Shown: piece after piece, positions 43,392-53,412 of the stretch
Layout: every line of letters starts with the position of its first letter
Numbering within the stretch: position 1 is the stretch's first letter
Source: Dyella psychrodurans
GTDB lineage: Bacteria; Pseudomonadota; Gammaproteobacteria; Xanthomonadales; Rhodanobacteraceae
DNA length: 64,000 nt
Direction: 5' to 3'
Assembly: GCF_003363265.1 (NCBI RefSeq)
Contig: NZ_QRBF01000005.1
Location: forward strand, 252,571 to 316,570
Translations under genes and position numbers: made by a program
The notes under the pieces: model-generated
The model's input: the letters and a program-made list of their open reading frames with translations, nothing else
The model's database searches: none
What the model was told of the DNA's origin: nothing

Positions 43392-44186
43392 TCAGTTCGT
43401 GCCGAACAACCGCTTGAGTTCCAGTCCCGGATCGGGCGCGCGCATGAAGGCCTCGCCGACCAGGAAAGCGTTGATGCCGGCATCGCGCAGGCGCGCCACG
43501 TCGGCGGGTGTGTGGATGCCGGATTCGGCCACGAGCACGCGGTCGTATTCCATCAATTCCTGCAGCTCGAGCGAGGTGTCGATCGAGGTTTCGAACGTGC
43601 GCAGGTTGCGGTTGTTCACGCCGATCAGCGGCACGGGCACGGCCTGCGCGCGTTCCAGTTCCTCGGCATCGTGCACTTCGCAAAGCACATCCATGTCGAG
43701 CTCGGCGGCGAGCAGCGACAGTTCGAGCAGATCGGCGTCGCTCAGCGCCGCGACGATCAGCAGGATGCAGTCCGCGCCGATCGCGCGCGCTTCGTACACC
43801 TGATACGGATCGATCACGAAGTCCTTGCGCAGCACCGGCAGCGAACACGCCGCGCGCGCCTGCTGCAGGAAATCTTCGCAGCCGTGGAAAAAATCCTTGT
43901 CGGTCAGCACCGAGAGACAGGCCGCACCCGCCGCTTCGTAGCTGCGCGCAATCGCGGCCGGATCGAACTCGGCGCGGATCACGCCCTTGCTGGGGCTGGC
44001 CTTCTTCACTTCGGCGATCACGGCGGAAAGCCCCGCGGCGATCTTCGCTTCGATCGCGGCGGCGAATCCGCGCGTATCGGGCATGTCGGCCGCGCGCGCC
44101 GACAGCTCTTTCAGCGGCAACTTGGTGCTGCGCTCGGCGAGCTCTTCCGCCTTGCGGGCAAGGATGCGTTGAAGGATGTCGGTCAT
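43392..44186 (-). CDS. trpC: Indole-3-glycerol phosphate synthase
   Basis: 264 residues. [20 protein letters not shown] is the TrpC signature with its catalytic Lys; further catalytic segments are [12 protein letters not shown] and [15 protein letters not shown], then [11 protein letters not shown]. It closes the indole ring from CdRP in tryptophan synthesis. ATG 44186 gives the usual start [12 protein letters not shown]. It is 55 nt downstream of trpD on the same strand. Confidence 0.96.
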   Translation of the reverse strand: MTDILQRILARKAEELAERSTKLPLKELSARAADMPDTRGFAAAIEAKIAAGLSAVIAEVKKASPSKGVIRAEFDPAAIARSYEAAGAACLSVLTDKDFFHGCEDFLQQARAACSLPVLRKDFVIDPYQVYEARAIGADCILLIVAALSDADLLELSLLAAELDMDVLCEVHDAEELERAQAVPVPLIGVNNRNLRTFETSIDTSLELQELMEYDRVLVAESGIHTPADVARLRDAGINAFLVGEAFMRAPDPGLELKRLFGTN

Positions 44187-44241
44187 GGGCTCGCGATCAA
44201 CGTGATGTCGGTGGAACGGACGTGGGGATTTCAGGGGCCAT

Positions 44242-45297
44242 TTACGGCGTAGTATCGGCGAGTCGCCGCGTGGTTGCCACGAACAATTCCATTTTGGCGT
44301 GCGCGGCGCCGCTGGCGATGGTCGCCCGCGCCAGCTCGATCCCGCTACCGATGGAGCCGGCCAGCCCGCAGGTGTACAGGGCGGCGCCCGCATTCAGGCA
44401 GACGATATCGTGCGGCACGCCGTGCCGGTCCTGCAGGGCGTCGAGCAGCATCGCTTTCGATTCGGCGACGCCCTCCACCCGCAGATTGCGGCTGGACGCC
44501 ATGGCCAGGCCGAAATCTTCCGGCTCGATCTCGTACTCGTGCACCTCGCCGTTGCGCAGCTCGCCCACCAGGGTGGCCGCGCCCAGCGAAATCTCGTCCA
44601 TGCCATCCCTGCCCCACACCACCATCGCGTGCTGGGCGCCCAGCGCCTGCAGCGCGCGCACCTGGATGCCCACGAGATCCGGATGAAAAACGCCCATCAG
44701 AATGTTCGGCGCGCCGGCCGGATTGGTCAGTGGTCCCAGGATGTTGAACAGCGTGCGCACGCCCATTTCCTTGCGCACCGGCGCCACGACCTTCATGGCG
44801 GGATGATGATTGGGCGCGTACATGAAGCCGATGTCCGTCTCGGCCATGCACGTGGCCACCTGGGCCGGGGAGAGATCGATGCGCGCACCGAGCGCCTCGA
44901 GCACATCCGCACTGCCGGACTTGGACGACACGCTGCGCCCGCCGTGCTTGGCGATCCGCGCACCCGCCGCCGCCGTGACGAACATCGCGGCGGTGGAAAT
45001 ATTGAAGCTCGAGGCCCCGTCGCCGCCGGTGCCCACGATGTCGATGAAATGCGGATGCGGCGGCGCGTCCACCTTGGCCGACAGCTCGCGCATCACGCGC
45101 GCCGCGCCGGTGATTTCGCCGACGGTTTCCTTCTTCACGCGCAGGCCGGTGATGATCGCCGCCGTCATCAGCGGGCTCACTTCACCGTTCATGATCTGGC
45201 GCATCAGCGCGATCATCTCATCGTGGAAGATCTCGCGATGCTCGATCGTGCGCTGAAGCGCTTCCTGGGGCGTGATGGTGATGGCGCGCCCGGTCAT
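44242..45297 (-). CDS. trpD: Anthranilate phosphoribosyltransferase
   Basis: 351 residues. [20 protein letters not shown] is the PRPP-binding signature and [20 protein letters not shown] the second conserved block. It attaches anthranilate to PRPP. Start ATG 45297 overlaps the trpG stop by 4 nt, so the two are translationally coupled. Confidence 0.96.
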   Translation of the reverse strand: MTGRAITITPQEALQRTIEHREIFHDEMIALMRQIMNGEVSPLMTAAIITGLRVKKETVGEITGAARVMRELSAKVDAPPHPHFIDIVGTGGDGASSFNISTAAMFVTAAAGARIAKHGGRSVSSKSGSADVLEALGARIDLSPAQVATCMAETDIGFMYAPNHHPAMKVVAPVRKEMGVRTLFNILGPLTNPAGAPNILMGVFHPDLVGIQVRALQALGAQHAMVVWGRDGMDEISLGAATLVGELRNGEVHEYEIEPEDFGLAMASSRNLRVEGVAESKAMLLDALQDRHGVPHDIVCLNAGAALYTCGLAGSIGSGIELARATIASGAAHAKMELFVATTRRLADTTP

Positions 45298-45893
45298 GCC
45301 GCGAGCTTTTGCAGCGGCAATCCAAGGAAATTGCGCAGCAGGTCGTGACCGTACTGGGTCAGGATCGATTCGGGGTGGAACTGCACGCCCTCGACCGCCA
45401 GCGTCTTGTGGCGCAAGCCCATGATTTCATCGATGCTGCCGTCCGGATTCTCCGTCCACGCCGTGACTTCCAGGCAATCGGGCAACGAGGACTGCTCGAC
45501 CACCAGCGAGTGATAGCGCGTCGCCTCGAACGGATCGGGCAATCCTGCGAACACACCCTGGCCACGATGGCGCACCGGCGAGGTCTTGCCATGCATGATC
45601 TGCTTGGCGCGGATCACCTTGCCGCCAAAGGCCTGGCCGATGGCCTGATGGCCGAGGCACACGCCGAACACGGGAATGTCGCCGCTCAACTGCGTGAGCA
45701 CGTCCAGAGAAATGCCCGCGTCGTCCGGCGTTCCCGGACCAGGCGAAATCATGATGTGCGAGGGCCGCAGTGCGCGGATGCCGGCGATATCGAGCGCGTC
45801 ATTGCGCACCACCTTCACCTCCTGTCCCAACTCGCCCAAGTACTGCACGAGGTTGAAGGTGAAGCTGTCGTAATTGTCGATCATCAACAACAT
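45294..45893 (-). CDS. trpG: Anthranilate synthase glutamine amidotransferase subunit
   Basis: 199 residues. [20 protein letters not shown] at the start, [30 protein letters not shown] with the nucleophile Cys, and [12 protein letters not shown] with the catalytic His/Glu. It supplies ammonia from glutamine to TrpE. ATG 45893 is the standard start. The partner trpE lies 2 kb upstream on the same strand, separated by two other genes. Confidence 0.96.
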   Translation of the reverse strand: MLLMIDNYDSFTFNLVQYLGELGQEVKVVRNDALDIAGIRALRPSHIMISPGPGTPDDAGISLDVLTQLSGDIPVFGVCLGHQAIGQAFGGKVIRAKQIMHGKTSPVRHRGQGVFAGLPDPFEATRYHSLVVEQSSLPDCLEVTAWTENPDGSIDEIMGLRHKTLAVEGVQFHPESILTQYGHDLLRNFLGLPLQKLAA

Positions 45894-46184
45894 GGCTGGG
45901 AATCCTGGAGGTGCGATGCCGCAGTGCGGCATGGACGCTCATTGTGCGCGATCGCCTTCGCCGCCGTCATCTGCTTTACGGCACAGCGCTCATGTCAAAC
46001 CGTCATGTGCCCGGGTGCTTACCGCGGAAGCATTCCGACAAATGAGAACGAATCGCAACAATACCACGCTCAGGCGGCACCCCTAAAGAGCCTAAGCGTC
46101 CTGTCAGACGCGGGCTATGGCACCCGAACGCAACCGCCATAAGTTGCTGGAGCACACATCATTAGTTCCTGCCCGGTATTTCGC

Positions 46185-47309
46185 ATGACTGTGGCAACGA
46201 TCGGCGAAACGAAGCCCGCGCGCCTGACAAGGTCTTCGATACGCGCGCCAGGCCTGATCCTCGCGACCATCACTGCACTGGTTGTGCTGTTTTTCGGCTT
46301 GAAGAAACCTACCAACAACTGGGACATCGTCGGCTACGTCGCCGTGGCGCTCAACGCCGACGGGTATCGCGGGGCCGATCTCAACAAGGCGACGTACGAC
46401 AGCGTGCGAAGCGAGGTGAGCGCGAGTACGTTCGATCAATTGACGCAGGGAGAATATCGGGAAACCGTTTATCGCGACCCGTCGTCGCTCGCGCAACAAC
46501 TGCCGTTCTATCGCATTCGTGTGGTGTATGTCGGATTGATCCGGACGGTTCACGCGATGGGATGGGATTACCCCACATCGACCTACATCGTAAGCGCGGT
46601 GTCCGCAGCCCTTTCGGTCCTGCTGCTCGCGCTCCTCGCGCGTAGAACCGGCGCACCTGTCGCTGCCGTTCCGCTGGTCGTCGCGTTCGCCGGATTCGTC
46701 GACATCGCAAGATTATCGACGCCCGATGCGATGGCTTGTTTCTTCTCCCTTCTGACGATCTACGCGCTGATCAGACGAAGCATGTGGGTCCTCGTCATCG
46801 CCGCCTTGCTTCCGCTGGTCAGGACAGATCTTCTACTGCTTTCGTTGCTGGTTTTGGGCCACACCTACGTTTTCGGCCAAAGAAAATACGCGCTCGCGTC
46901 GGCGGTGGTGGCTTGCGTGGTGTACGGGTTGGTCGAGAGGATGAACGGTGCCTACGGATGGTTGACCTTGTTCAACACATCGTTGATCCACAAGACGGCT
47001 TATCCGGCCACGCTGGTTCCTTCACATGCGATCGGCGATTACCTCAGACCTTACGCTTTCATGGCCTACGACTTCGCGATGCACCCGCATTTCGTGATCT
47101 ACAGCCTCGCCCTATGGTTTCTCATGAGGGGCGGAACCAGGACGCTTCCCGCAGACAAGCGCCTACTCGGCGCCGTTTTCGTCATCCCGATGGCGTTTGT
47201 CGCCGCTCACCTTTTGCTCTTCCCCGCAGACACCTACCGATTTTTTGTGTTCGCCGCATCGCTGGTTGCGATCGGATTGATCGGTCAGATGAAGCTGGCG
47301 GCACGCTAA
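46185..47309 (+). CDS. Polytopic membrane protein, GT39/GT87-like
   Basis: 374 residues with about 9-10 hydrophobic helices and a first periplasmic loop containing NNWDIVGYVAVALNADGY. That loop layout (first helix, then an acidic aspartate in a loop, then many helices) resembles polyprenyl-phosphate-dependent mannosyltransferases (GT-C), but no clear family motif was found. It may transfer a sugar in the periplasm or be an unrelated membrane protein. It is the only plus-strand gene inside the split trp locus and its end overlaps the UbiC-like gene on the other strand by 4 nt. Confidence 0.6.
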   Translation: MTVATIGETKPARLTRSSIRAPGLILATITALVVLFFGLKKPTNNWDIVGYVAVALNADGYRGADLNKATYDSVRSEVSASTFDQLTQGEYRETVYRDPSSLAQQLPFYRIRVVYVGLIRTVHAMGWDYPTSTYIVSAVSAALSVLLLALLARRTGAPVAAVPLVVAFAGFVDIARLSTPDAMACFFSLLTIYALIRRSMWVLVIAALLPLVRTDLLLLSLLVLGHTYVFGQRKYALASAVVACVVYGLVERMNGAYGWLTLFNTSLIHKTAYPATLVPSHAIGDYLRPYAFMAYDFAMHPHFVIYSLALWFLMRGGTRTLPADKRLLGAVFVIPMAFVAAHLLLFPADTYRFFVFAASLVAIGLIGQMKLAAR

Positions 47310-47980
47310 GGGCGAGCCAATACGTGCGAGGTATAGCTCTCGATGACCAGGCTGAAAGGCTGGTTATCGGCGGTATACAGCACAGCGCGATGCTGTAGCA
47401 CATGATCGGGGATCGCCAACGGCTTGTCGCCGGCAGGTGGCAGCGACGTGCCGCTGTCCCAGCCTTCCGGCAACGGCGACCAGAGCAGATCGGCAGAGAG
47501 CGTCTGTCTACGGAAGTGCAACGGCTGGACGACTTTGCCGAACGGCACATCGGACGTATCGAGTTGCCGGTTCATCTCGGGCGTAAGGCGCGCGGGTACG
47601 TACCAGTTGTCGGCATCCGACAGCACGACATCGCCGCAGCTCAGTGCCACGCGGCGATAACGCACAGGCTCGTCCGGGCCGATGCCGAGCAGCGCACGTG
47701 CGCCCTCGGGCAGCGGTTTGTCCGCATCGTGCACGCGATGTGCAACGACCCGCGCCTCCGGTGCGAGGTGATGCGCGCCGCACCACTGCTCCAGTGTCAA
47801 CGTTGCACTCGGATGGCTGAGCAACTGCGCATTGAGCGTTTGCAATTCCGCCAACGCCTGTGTGCGGCTGAGCGGCGTATCCGGCCAGCCTTGCGATGCG
47901 TCGCGCGCCGACAGCGACGATGCGCATACCAGCATCGACAACACGGCGAGATGGCCAAGGCGGCGAACGTTGCATCGCAT
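47306..47980 (-). CDS. Secreted protein resembling chorismate lyase (UbiC-like fold)
   Basis: 224 residues. An N-terminal signal peptide (RRLGHLAVLSMLVCASSLSA) is followed by a domain whose second half (GPDEPVRYRRVALSCGDVVL, DADNWYVPARLTPEMNRQL, TPFG-like DVPFGKVVQPLHFRRQTL) resembles the chorismate pyruvate-lyase/UTRA-type fold. Chorismate lyase is normally cytoplasmic, so a secreted relative probably does something else, such as binding an aromatic ligand. It is 3 nt downstream of trpE on the same strand, near the trp branch point, which may or may not be meaningful. Assignment by eye. Confidence 0.5.
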   Translation of the reverse strand: MRCNVRRLGHLAVLSMLVCASSLSARDASQGWPDTPLSRTQALAELQTLNAQLLSHPSATLTLEQWCGAHHLAPEARVVAHRVHDADKPLPEGARALLGIGPDEPVRYRRVALSCGDVVLSDADNWYVPARLTPEMNRQLDTSDVPFGKVVQPLHFRRQTLSADLLWSPLPEGWDSGTSLPPAGDKPLAIPDHVLQHRAVLYTADNQPFSLVIESYTSHVLARP

Positions 47981-47983
47981 GAC

Positions 47984-49459
47984 TCAGAGTCCCTTCGCGG
48001 CCTGGGCAACCGCGCGGAACAGCGCACGGCCCTTGTTCATCGTTTCTTCCCATTCCGACGCGGGATCGGAGTCGTACACGATGCCCGCGCCCGCCTGCAC
48101 GTGCAGACGGCCGTTCTGGATCACCGCGGTGCGAATGGCGATCGCGGTGTCCGCATCGCCCCACCAGCCAATCCAACCTATGGCACCGGCGTAAATGTTG
48201 CGCTTGTAGGGTTCGAGTTCCTGGATGATCTCGATGGCGCGGATCTTCGGCGCGCCGCTCAACGTACCGGCCGGGAAGGTCGCCTTGAGCACGTCCATGT
48301 AGCTGAGATTCGGCTTCGCCGTACCCTGCACCTGCGACACGATGTGCATGACGTGCGAGTAACGCTCGACCACGAACGATTCGCTCACCTCGACCGTACC
48401 CGTCTCGCTGATGCGGCCGATGTCGTTGCGACCGAGATCGATCAGCATCACGTGCTCGGCGCGTTCTTTCGGATCGGCCAGCAGTTCCGCTTCGAGCGCA
48501 AGATCTTCTTCATCCGTCGCACCGCGCTTGCGTGTGCCGGCAAGCGGACGCACCAGGACCTTGCCATCCTTCATGCGCGCCAGAATTTCCGGCGAGGAGC
48601 CGACGATCTGCGTGTCGCCAAGATCCACGAAATACATATACGGCGACGGATTCATCGCACGCAGCGCGCGGTACACATCCACCGGCCGCGCGTTGAAGCC
48701 GACGCTCAGGCGCTGCGATGGCACCACCTGGAAAATATCGCCGGCGCGAATGTATTCCTTCGCGCGCTCGACCATCGCCTCGAATTCCTCGCGCGTGAAC
48801 GAGGATTTGAAATCGCTTTCGTTGAGCGCCGTCGATTGCGTGAGCTGCGGATAGGACGCGCCACCCTGGCGCAGGCGATGCGTCAGCGCATCGAGGCGGC
48901 GCTGTGCGTGCGCATACGCCTGCGGCTGCGAGGGATCGGCGTGCACGATCAGATACAGGCGGCCCTTGAGGTTGTCGAACACCGCCACTTCTTCGGCAAG
49001 CATCAACAGCACATCGGGCGTGCCCAGTTCGTCTTTGCGATCCCACTGCGCCAGACGCGGTTCGATGTAACCGATGGTTTCAAAGCCGAAGTACCCAACC
49101 AATCCGCCGCTGAATGCCGGCAGTTGCGGCAGGCGCGGCACATCGAACTGCTGGCGCAGCGTTTCGATTTCGGCGAGCGGATCGTCCAGATGACGACGCT
49201 CGATCACTTCGCCGGCCTCTTCCACTTCCAGCTCATGACCGCGGAGTCGATACACGCGCCTGGCCGGCAGGCCGATGATCGAATAGCGCCCCCACGTCGC
49301 GCCGCCTTCCACGGATTCGAACAGGAACGTGTACGGGCCATCGGCCAGTTTCAGATACACCGACAGCGGCGTGTCCAGATCGGAGAACACTTCGCGCACC
49401 AGCGGGATACGAGTGTGCCCTTGCGCGGCAAGCGCATCGAATTCGTCGCGAGAAATCAC
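47984..49459 (-). CDS. trpE: Anthranilate synthase component I
   Basis: 491 residues, a normal length. The N-terminal VREVFSDLDTPLSVYLKLAD, FLFESVEGGATWGRYSIIGL and the C-terminal chorismate-binding blocks (GDIFQVVPSQRLSVGF, RPLAGTRKRGA, LIDLGRNDIGRI, FPAGTLSGAPKIRAIEII, GAIGWIG) are diagnostic. It forms anthranilate with TrpG. I chose GTG 49459 because the protein then starts VISRDEFDALAAQG as in xanthomonads; longer frames run into an intergenic repeat (translating as NPPLEGEG) and lack homology. Confidence 0.95.
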   Translation of the reverse strand: MISRDEFDALAAQGHTRIPLVREVFSDLDTPLSVYLKLADGPYTFLFESVEGGATWGRYSIIGLPARRVYRLRGHELEVEEAGEVIERRHLDDPLAEIETLRQQFDVPRLPQLPAFSGGLVGYFGFETIGYIEPRLAQWDRKDELGTPDVLLMLAEEVAVFDNLKGRLYLIVHADPSQPQAYAHAQRRLDALTHRLRQGGASYPQLTQSTALNESDFKSSFTREEFEAMVERAKEYIRAGDIFQVVPSQRLSVGFNARPVDVYRALRAMNPSPYMYFVDLGDTQIVGSSPEILARMKDGKVLVRPLAGTRKRGATDEEDLALEAELLADPKERAEHVMLIDLGRNDIGRISETGTVEVSESFVVERYSHVMHIVSQVQGTAKPNLSYMDVLKATFPAGTLSGAPKIRAIEIIQELEPYKRNIYAGAIGWIGWWGDADTAIAIRTAVIQNGRLHVQAGAGIVYDSDPASEWEETMNKGRALFRAVAQAAKGL

Positions 49460-49535
49460 GTGGGGAAATCCATCCGGTGAAGCGTGAAAGGGGGATTGTA
49501 TAGGGATGTGCGATGAATTCTCGCGCACTGTTACT

Positions 49536-49646
49536 CCCTCCCCTTCCAGGGGAGGGTTGGGGAGGGGTTGCACGAGCTTGCCGCACGGTGATGGGCTTCA
49601 CCCCACCCCCGCCCTCCCCTGCTGCACGCAGGGGAGGGCGGGGGTG
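49536..49646. repeat. GC-rich inverted repeats upstream of trpE
   Basis: 49536-49570 is a degenerate family B arm (CCCTCCCCTTCCAGGGGAGGGTTGGGGA). 49604-49646 is a perfect 19-bp hairpin CACCCCCGCCCTCCCCTGC-TGCAC-GCAGGGGAGGGCGGGGGTG without a T-run. They lie between trpE and the histidine kinase gene. Confidence 0.7.
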
Positions 49647-49650
49647 CGAA

Positions 49651-51657
49651 TTAGCCGGCCAAACGTTGCCTTGGCATGCCGTGCAGGCGAAGGCTGAAAG
49701 CCACGCCGGAACCCTCTTCGAGGTTGCGGGCGGCGGCGATGCCGCCGTGCCGCTCGGCGACGAGACGCACGACATAGAGGCCCAGGCCGAGATGCGGCGC
49801 ATCGCCGGGCGTGGCTTTGTCGCGCAAGCTGACCAGCGAATCGAACAGGCGGCCTTGCATCGCGGCCGGCAACGGGGGGCCCTGATTCGCCAGCTCGATC
49901 TCCGCGCCGCCGTCGACGGCGCGCAGGCTGAGTCGCAGCCAACCGTCAGCAGGCGTGAACGACAAGGCGTTGTCGAACAGCTTGTCCAAGGCTTGCGCGA
50001 TGAGTTCGGGTGCACCGTGCAGATGCACGGGCTGGTCCGGCAACACGCAATCGAGTCGGCGAGTGCCCGCCAAAGGACGATAAGCGTCCGCGCAGCCGCG
50101 CACGACATCGACCAGATCGACATCTTCCGGCTCGGCGGCGGCGATGGCGCGCTCCATGCGGCTTGCCTCGCTCATGGCGCGCACCAGCGTACCCAGTCGC
50201 GCTACGCCATCGCGTGCTCGCGCCAGATACGGCTGGGCTTCGTCCGAGAGTTCGGCGTGCTCGAGGTTGTCGAGCGAGGACTTCACAATCGCCAGCGGCG
50301 TGTTGAGCTCGTGCGAGAGCTTGGACGCCAACGTGCGCAGATAATCGGTATAACCGCCGACCGCTTCGAACAGACGCTGGAAGCTTCGCGCCAGGTCGCC
50401 GATCTCGTCGTCGGCCTCCGCCATCGGGAAATGGCCCTGGATCATCTGGCCGTCCATACGTCCGTCATCGAGCTGGGCTCGCTCCACCGCGTCGCGCAAG
50501 CGACCCAGGCGCAAGCTCAGTCGCGTGGCGAACAGAAGCAGGATCGCACCGGCAACCAGCATCACGCCAAAGCTGGTCATCAGCAGGCTCAGGAACGCAC
50601 GGTTGGCGAGCAGCGGCACCGCGCGACTGGCCTGCTCCAGCAGCAGCACGCCGACTACGCTGCGATCGCGCTCGATGGGGACGGCCGTGGCCAGCACCAC
50701 GCTGTCGCGCTGCTCGCCCTGGCGCCACACGGCCGTAGGCTGGCCGTCGCGCGCACCTTGCACTTCCGGCAGATCCAGCCGCGGCGCATCGGAGGTCCAG
50801 GCTTCGGCATCCTCGAGCGGATTGGCAAGCAGCGAACGGTAGACAAATGAGGACAGCCAACCCGGCTGCGGCCCCGTTGTCGTCAGGCGTCCTGTCTGCG
50901 CCAGCAACCAGCCGGCCGGACTGAGCAGGCGCGCGCGCGCGTCGTCGGGTGCGAGACGGGAGAGTTCCTGCGAAAGATCGGGCGAATAACGCCACAGCGG
51001 ACGCACATCCGCCGCCATCGGGTCGCCGCCATCCACGGCCGTGTACACACCGACACCCAGCGAGGTAAGTCCAAGACCGCGCGGCAGGCCCAACTCGGCG
51101 TGATAACCGCTGCCGTCTTCCTGCCACTGTCCTGTGACGCGATCGGGCAAACCGCCGACGGGCGGATCCAGCGGCAATGCCGTGAATGCGCCCGGCGCCG
51201 CGCTCGCCAGCAGATAGCGTCGGTGCTGGTCGCCCTGATACAGATCCAGGATCAGATGATCGGCCGAAAGCGCATTGGGATCGGCCGCGTCGGCCCGCGT
51301 GCGGCGCCCCACACGCACGTCGATATAGAGATAGAAGCCGTTGTCGTCCTCGGCCAGCAGTAATTTGGCATTCTTGCCGAGCGGCTGGCTCCACGGTGTC
51401 ATCGGTGCCCAATCGTCGCCGTAGCCATCGACGGTGATGGGACTCACCGCCTGCTGCACGTACCAACCCTTGCCCGCCAGCGGCAACGGCGCGTCGGTGA
51501 CGGCAAGGCTGCGCGCCACGGCCGTGGCGGTGGCCAGCAGCGCCTGCTCCTGTCCCTGGCGCAACAGCGTTTCCATCTGGCGCACGTACAACCAGCCCGC
51601 CACGGGCAGCGCGAGCGTGCATAGCGCGACGAGCAGCAGTTTGTGGCGCAGGGTCAT
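49651..51657 (-). CDS. Membrane sensor histidine kinase with a large periplasmic domain
   Basis: 668 residues. TM1 (KLLLVALCTLALPVAGWLYV) and TM2 (FGVMLVAGAILLLFATRL, ~375) enclose a periplasmic domain of about 350 residues with a beta-sandwich pattern (ITVDGYGDDWAPMT, FYLYIDVRV) that recalls CBM9-like domains. HAMP, then the H box KLSHELNTPLAIVKSSLDNL and ATPase boxes (LIAQALDKLFDNALSF, LGLGLYVVRLVAERHGG). The overall plan matches the kinase called 'proteobacterial dedicated sortase system' HK, but no sortase is in the window. It is the third gene of an operon with the response regulator. Confidence 0.85.
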   Translation of the reverse strand: MTLRHKLLLVALCTLALPVAGWLYVRQMETLLRQGQEQALLATATAVARSLAVTDAPLPLAGKGWYVQQAVSPITVDGYGDDWAPMTPWSQPLGKNAKLLLAEDDNGFYLYIDVRVGRRTRADAADPNALSADHLILDLYQGDQHRRYLLASAAPGAFTALPLDPPVGGLPDRVTGQWQEDGSGYHAELGLPRGLGLTSLGVGVYTAVDGGDPMAADVRPLWRYSPDLSQELSRLAPDDARARLLSPAGWLLAQTGRLTTTGPQPGWLSSFVYRSLLANPLEDAEAWTSDAPRLDLPEVQGARDGQPTAVWRQGEQRDSVVLATAVPIERDRSVVGVLLLEQASRAVPLLANRAFLSLLMTSFGVMLVAGAILLLFATRLSLRLGRLRDAVERAQLDDGRMDGQMIQGHFPMAEADDEIGDLARSFQRLFEAVGGYTDYLRTLASKLSHELNTPLAIVKSSLDNLEHAELSDEAQPYLARARDGVARLGTLVRAMSEASRMERAIAAAEPEDVDLVDVVRGCADAYRPLAGTRRLDCVLPDQPVHLHGAPELIAQALDKLFDNALSFTPADGWLRLSLRAVDGGAEIELANQGPPLPAAMQGRLFDSLVSLRDKATPGDAPHLGLGLYVVRLVAERHGGIAAARNLEEGSGVAFSLRLHGMPRQRLAG

Positions 51658-51690
51658 TCAGTGTTCCAGCCGATAAGCTCGCACAAGAGC

Positions 51691-52284
51691 CTAATGCGAT
51701 GCGGCTTGGCGGGTCGAGCTGGCCGGAGCGGTGAATTTAGCGTAGTTGGATTGTTCGACGACGTGCTTGAACGCATCGAGCAACGGCTGCCGCATCGGAT
51801 CGGACTCGGCGACCGTCATCGACCAGCTGTAACGAACGCCGGCGACCTGGCCCGGATCGCAAAACACGACGATGTCATCGACGTGATCGGAACCGGAATA
51901 CACCACGCCGCGACACGGCATATGCGGATTGCTCACCGCGAACACATCGACCTTCCCCGCCGGGTCGGCCTGCAGATAATGCTTGCGATCGCCCTGCAGT
52001 TCGTCATCGAGCGTGGGCAATTTGGACGGCCAAACGTTCAGCACCATGACGCGATCGGGCTTGCCCGTCCATTCGCCCTGATAAAGCACATAGTTCACGC
52101 CGATGGCGCTTGCGTACGTGCAGCAGTCTTTGGTCCAGCCAGCCGGCGCAGTCGTACTGATGGTCCAACCCGGCACGTTGCCGTCCGCCGCGCCATGCGC
52201 TTCGACTGACGTACCCACCGGACCGGCAGCCAGGGAAACGCCGGCATAGAGCAGCATGCCGATGCACAACACGAGAACCCGCAT
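51691..52284 (-). CDS. Periplasmic protein of unknown function within the two-component operon
   Basis: 197 residues. Signal peptide (RVLVLCIGMLLYAGVSLAA), then a domain with VPGWTISTTAPAGWTKDCCTY, a pair of adjacent cysteines, a later MPCRGVVYSG and a CDPGQVAGVRYSW segment; disulfides are likely. The ATG at 52284 overlaps the stop of the response regulator (TGATG), so it is translated with it. Lying between regulator and kinase, it may be a periplasmic accessory of the sensor. No family recognised. Confidence 0.6.
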   Translation of the reverse strand: MRVLVLCIGMLLYAGVSLAAGPVGTSVEAHGAADGNVPGWTISTTAPAGWTKDCCTYASAIGVNYVLYQGEWTGKPDRVMVLNVWPSKLPTLDDELQGDRKHYLQADPAGKVDVFAVSNPHMPCRGVVYSGSDHVDDIVVFCDPGQVAGVRYSWSMTVAESDPMRQPLLDAFKHVVEQSNYAKFTAPASSTRQAASH

Positions 52285-52973
52285 CACGGACGCCACCGAT
52301 AACCCACGCCGTGCACGGTCTCGATCGCATCGAACTCCGGCGCCACCGCGATGAACTTCTTGCGGATGCGCTTGATGTGCGAGGTGATGGTGGCATCGTC
52401 CACCACCAGCTCGGCCTCGCGCATCAGCTGGTCGCGGTTTTTCACGTGACCGGGGAAACGCACCAGCGTGTGCACCATCCAGAATTCGGTGACGGTGAGC
52501 GGCACTTCCACATCGTTCCAGGTGATGCGCATGCGCTCGGATTCGAGCTTCAACGGCCCGTGCCCGATCACCGTTTCGCTGGACGCCGGCGCCTTCAGCG
52601 ATTCGATCCGGCGGAACAAGGCGGCGATGCGCGCCGCCAGCTGATGCAGGCTGGTGTCTTTGCTGAGGTAGTCGTCGGCGCCCAGGCGCAGACCGGAAAT
52701 CACGTCGAAATCCGAATCGCGCGCGGTGAGGAAGATGATCGGCAGCGTGGCGGAACGCGCCCGCAGTTCGCGGCAGAGATCGAAACCGCCTTCCGGTTCG
52801 TCGCCGAGGCCGATGTCGATGATGACGAGCTCCGGCAGCCGCACGCCGAAAGCATTGGAGGCTTCCTGGCGCGAACCGTAGCCGCGCGTGTCGTAGCCGA
52901 AGCGATTCAGCGCTTCGACGTAATTGGCGCGGATCAGCGGCTCGTCTTCGACGATGGCGATGTTGCGTCCCAT
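52284..52973 (-). CDS. OmpR-type response regulator
   Basis: 229 residues. Receiver domain: IAIVEDEPLIRANYVEALNR with the acidic pair, LVIIDIGLGDEPEGG with the phospho-Asp, and LTARDSDFD; then a winged-helix output domain (GPLKLESERMRITW, VVDDATITSHIKRIRKKF, VHGVGYRWRP). First gene of the operon regulator - periplasmic protein - kinase. The gap to upstream genes has no obvious operator. Confidence 0.93.
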   Translation of the reverse strand: MGRNIAIVEDEPLIRANYVEALNRFGYDTRGYGSRQEASNAFGVRLPELVIIDIGLGDEPEGGFDLCRELRARSATLPIIFLTARDSDFDVISGLRLGADDYLSKDTSLHQLAARIAALFRRIESLKAPASSETVIGHGPLKLESERMRITWNDVEVPLTVTEFWMVHTLVRFPGHVKNRDQLMREAELVVDDATITSHIKRIRKKFIAVAPEFDAIETVHGVGYRWRP

Positions 52974-53150
52974 GGGGAGAGGTTCCTCGTGATGATGGCG
53001 CAGGTTGCTATGTAGGCATCTACTTACGCAAGCCGGGCGGCGCGTTTGCCCGCGTTCTGTCAGATTCCATCGGCCGATCGCCCTCGAGGCGCCGGTTCAT
53101 GCGCCGGGACGCGGTGTTTGATAGCACCAAGCCCACAACGAACCGACTCC

Positions 53151-53264
53151 ATGCGCGCCGACCCCTCCATCGATCCGAATGCCGAACTCCGCAGCTTTGA
53201 GCCCCTGCGCGTGGTGCTGGCCTTGGGGGCGCTGCTGCTGGGCCTGTTGCTCAGCCTCCCCTGA
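53151..53264 (+). CDS. Small single-helix membrane protein (37 aa)
   Basis: It begins MRADPSIDPNAELRSFEPLR and ends in a hydrophobic helix VVLALGALLLGLLLSLP. The charged N-terminus and a C-terminal helix fit a tail-anchored small membrane protein. The ribosome-binding site is weak, but a plus-strand terminator follows at 53413. No family recognised; it may be a chance ORF. Confidence 0.4.
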   Translation: MRADPSIDPNAELRSFEPLRVVLALGALLLGLLLSLP

Positions 53265-53412
53265 TCGCTTTTTTGTGGCAGCCGTGGAAGGCATGGGTGC
53301 GACTGGTCAGTAAGGAAGCCGGCCAGTCGCACCGCCCGGCGAGCCTCGCTCCCACCCCTCGCAAACCGCATAGCTAAGCCGTTTCTTGATCGTTCCCGAC
53401 CGACGCTCCTTT

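Noticed and set aside
47402-49480. A 692-codon plus-strand frame
   Set aside because: Antisense to trpE and the UbiC-like gene; His/Arg-rich, no family pattern.
49460-49573. N-terminal extension of trpE
   Set aside because: The extra residues come from an intergenic repeat and do not match TrpE families.
49460-49650. trp leader peptide/attenuator
   Set aside because: No short Trp-rich ORF before trpE; the hairpins here lack a T-run and belong to repeats.
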